A stretch of DNA of 5,726 nucleotides, from assembly GCA_030680655.1 (NCBI GenBank), contig JAUXUZ010000259.1, forward strand, positions 1-5,726, given 5' to 3'. The translations under genes and the position numbers were made by a program. The notes below the pieces were generated by a model that did no database searches, was not told where the DNA came from, and saw only the letters and a list, made by a program, of their open reading frames with translations. Within the stretch, counting starts at the first letter, position 1; every line of letters begins with the position of its first letter. This document shows, piece after piece, positions 4,411 to 5,726 of this stretch. The DNA is from Phycisphaerales bacterium (GTDB taxonomy: Bacteria > Planctomycetota > Phycisphaerae > Phycisphaerales > UBA1924).

Positions 4411-5726
4411 ATGAAGCGGACGATGATTCTGTCGGCGGTTACAGCCCTTTGTCTCCTCAACGCCGCGGGCCAGGCCCAGGTGGTCATCAGCCAGGTCTAC
4501 GGCGGCGGCGGCAACAGCGGCGCTCCGGTCAAGAACGACTTCGTTGAGCTCAAGAACATCGGCACCACGACGATCGACATCGCCGGCTGGACGATCCAAC
4601 GTACCGGCAACACCGCCAACTTCACGGCTGGCCAGGTCAGCGCCCCGATCTCCGGGCTTACGAGCCTTGCTCCCGGGCAGTACTTCCTGATCGAGTGCGC
4701 GGCCGGTGCCAACACCGCTGCGCCCGCCCTGCCAACCCCTGACTTCCAGGCCCTTGCACTGACCCTTGGCGCCAACGACGGCAAGGTTGCTCTGGTTGCT
4801 GGCACCACGCTGCTGAGCATCACCAACCCGGCCGACTTTGACCAAACGACCTTTAACCCGGTCAACCCGCTGATCAAGGACTTTGTCGGCTACGGCACCG
4901 CGGCCAACCGCTTCGAGGGCACGGGCCCAACCCTCAACACCTCGAACACGCTGTCGGTCTCGCGCGGCAACAACGGCTGCGACGAGACCAACAACAACAA
5001 CAACGACTTCAGCGTCCTTGGTGGTCCCAACCCGCGCAACCGGGCCAGCATCGTCCCGTGCGGCGTGGCGTTCCCCGATGTGGCGCTCCAGTTGAGCAAC
5101 TCCGGCTGCAACCCCACAACGCTCTCCACCTACGACGTCACCGCTCAGGTCAGCAACCTGCAGGGCCTTGCCGCGGCCGGCACCACTGTCACCCTCGTGC
5201 TGCCACCTGCGCTCACGAGCCCTGTCTTGAGCACCGGAACGGGTTCCGCCAGCTACAACGCAGGCACCCGCACGGTCACGTGGAACCTCGGCACGCTCGC
5301 CGGTAACGGCACCGCTTTCCTGACCGTGTCGTCGACGGTCAGCTCGGCCGCGGGCCTGGTTGTCACCGGCTCGGTCTCAACGTCTACACCAAACGACCCG
5401 GTTGGCAACAACGCTGCCATCAACTATAACGAGGTGCTCCAGTCAGACGCCCCCCTGAGCGTGATCGCGGTCGGGTCGTTTAACGACGCCTTCCTTTCGA
5501 CCAGCGTCTTCGAGAACGGGTTCGAGCGTGAACTCGGCACCATCTACCGCCCCTTCTACTCCCCCGACGGCAACTGGATCATCTTCCGCACCGACCTGGC
5601 GGGCCTCCCCTCGGCCGAGAACGGCGGCGTGATCATTGGGCACAACGTCGCGGGCACCTGGTCGTTCGACATCGTGGCACGTGAGGGCACGACCGCGCCC
5701 GTCGCCTCGCTCCCCAACGCCAAGAT
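4411..5726 (+). CDS. Secreted lamin tail domain (LTD) protein with DUF11/CARDB-like region, 3'-partial
   Basis: The frame is open from ATG 4411 to the window end (438 complete codons visible). Residues 1-22 are a Sec signal peptide (MKRT, hydrophobic stretch, cleavage likely after AGQA). Residues ~24-185 are a lamin tail domain: VVISQVYGGGGN, then NDFVELKN, then the IDIAGWTIQ strand, LAPGQYFLIE and the closing LSVSR strand. The Asn/Asp-rich CDETNNNNNDF and PNPRN at 190-210 match the usual end of bacterial LTD units. Residues ~220-340 are an Ig-like beta-sandwich of DUF11/CARDB type (YDVTAQVSN, VTWNLGTLAGNG, DPVGNNAA). From ~350 comes another beta-rich segment with SPDGNWIIF (384-392, like a PD40/TolB-type strand) and VAREGTTAP (422-430), resembling repeats in large planctomycete secreted proteins. 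LTDs are thought to bind DNA, proteins or surfaces; the extracellular role here is unknown. Cysteines 96, 190, 217 and 233 could form disulfides. GC is lower than in the upstream genes, with many AAC codons. Any C-terminal anchor lies beyond the window. Confidence 0.93.
   Translation, partial: MKRTMILSAVTALCLLNAAGQAQVVISQVYGGGGNSGAPVKNDFVELKNIGTTTIDIAGWTIQRTGNTANFTAGQVSAPISGLTSLAPGQYFLIECAAGANTAAPALPTPDFQALALTLGANDGKVALVAGTTLLSITNPADFDQTTFNPVNPLIKDFVGYGTAANRFEGTGPTLNTSNTLSVSRGNNGCDETNNNNNDFSVLGGPNPRNRASIVPCGVAFPDVALQLSNSGCNPTTLSTYDVTAQVSNLQGLAAAGTTVTLVLPPALTSPVLSTGTGSASYNAGTRTVTWNLGTLAGNGTAFLTVSSTVSSAAGLVVTGSVSTSTPNDPVGNNAAINYNEVLQSDAPLSVIAVGSFNDAFLSTSVFENGFERELGTIYRPFYSPDGNWIIFRTDLAGLPSAENGGVIIGHNVAGTWSFDIVAREGTTAPVASLPNAK
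4990..5004 (+). repeat. (AAC)5 trinucleotide run encoding Asn194-198
   Basis: Five consecutive AAC codons encode five Asn residues at the end of the lamin tail domain, in the CDETNNNNNDF segment. Slippage in units of three would change the Asn count without breaking the frame. Confidence 0.8.

Noticed and set aside
4155..4547. A 130-codon + strand frame through the intergenic region into the LTD gene
   Set aside because: It runs out of frame with the LTD gene, lacks a ribosome binding site at its ATG, and its translation is Arg/Gly-rich without recognisable features.
4387..4877. Minus-strand frames opposite the start of the LTD gene
   Set aside because: The + strand has a ribosome binding site, signal peptide and LTD motifs; the antisense translations have none of these.
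1..5726. Defence system, mobile element or CRISPR locus
   Set aside because: No transposase, integrase, nuclease, toxin-antitoxin pair, terminal inverted repeats or spaced direct-repeat array is visible. The LOG and LTD genes have no defence-type neighbours here.

Overview
The window is GC-rich, densely packed bacterial chromosomal DNA, most like a planctomycete (possibly Phycisphaerae-type). That is an inference from three things: the high-GC genes with little visible Shine-Dalgarno use, an unusually long IspD, and a secreted lamin-tail-domain protein of the large modular kind common in that phylum. No mobile element, CRISPR array, tRNA, rRNA or phage gene is visible. Nothing in the window amounts to a convincing new multi-gene system. 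The most unusual material lies in two regulatory spacers.

Layout: (1) 1-1911 (+), the 3' part of a gene for a helical/TPR-like region joined to a PQQ-type beta-propeller; its start is outside the window. (2) 1916-2815 (-), a LOG-family (TIGR00730) nucleotide phosphoribohydrolase, convergent with the first gene and separated from it by 4 bp. (3) 2816-2841, a 26-bp divergent spacer holding a perfect inverted repeat and overlapping a short imperfect tandem repeat. (4) 2842-3273 (+), a small DUF2007-like protein with a C-terminal membrane anchor. (5) 3295-4116 (-), ispD of the MEP isoprenoid pathway, convergent with the previous gene across a 21-bp gap that carries a small hairpin. (6) 4117-4410, a 294-bp divergent intergenic region that is less GC-rich. 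It holds four CGAATC motifs and, nearer the right-hand gene, a run of potential stem-loops ending in a clear AGGAG ribosome binding site. (7) 4411 to the window end (+), a secreted protein with a signal peptide, a lamin tail domain, a DUF11/CARDB-like beta-sandwich region and the beginning of a further beta-rich region. It is cut off by the window edge.

The genes alternate in strand (+, -, +, -, +), so none of them forms an operon with another inside this window. Their functions look independent: a beta-propeller protein, nucleotide hydrolysis, a small membrane-anchored protein, isoprenoid precursor synthesis and a secreted/surface protein. Two gene pairs diverge (LOG with the DUF2007-like gene, ispD with the LTD gene), and two converge with almost no space between stops.
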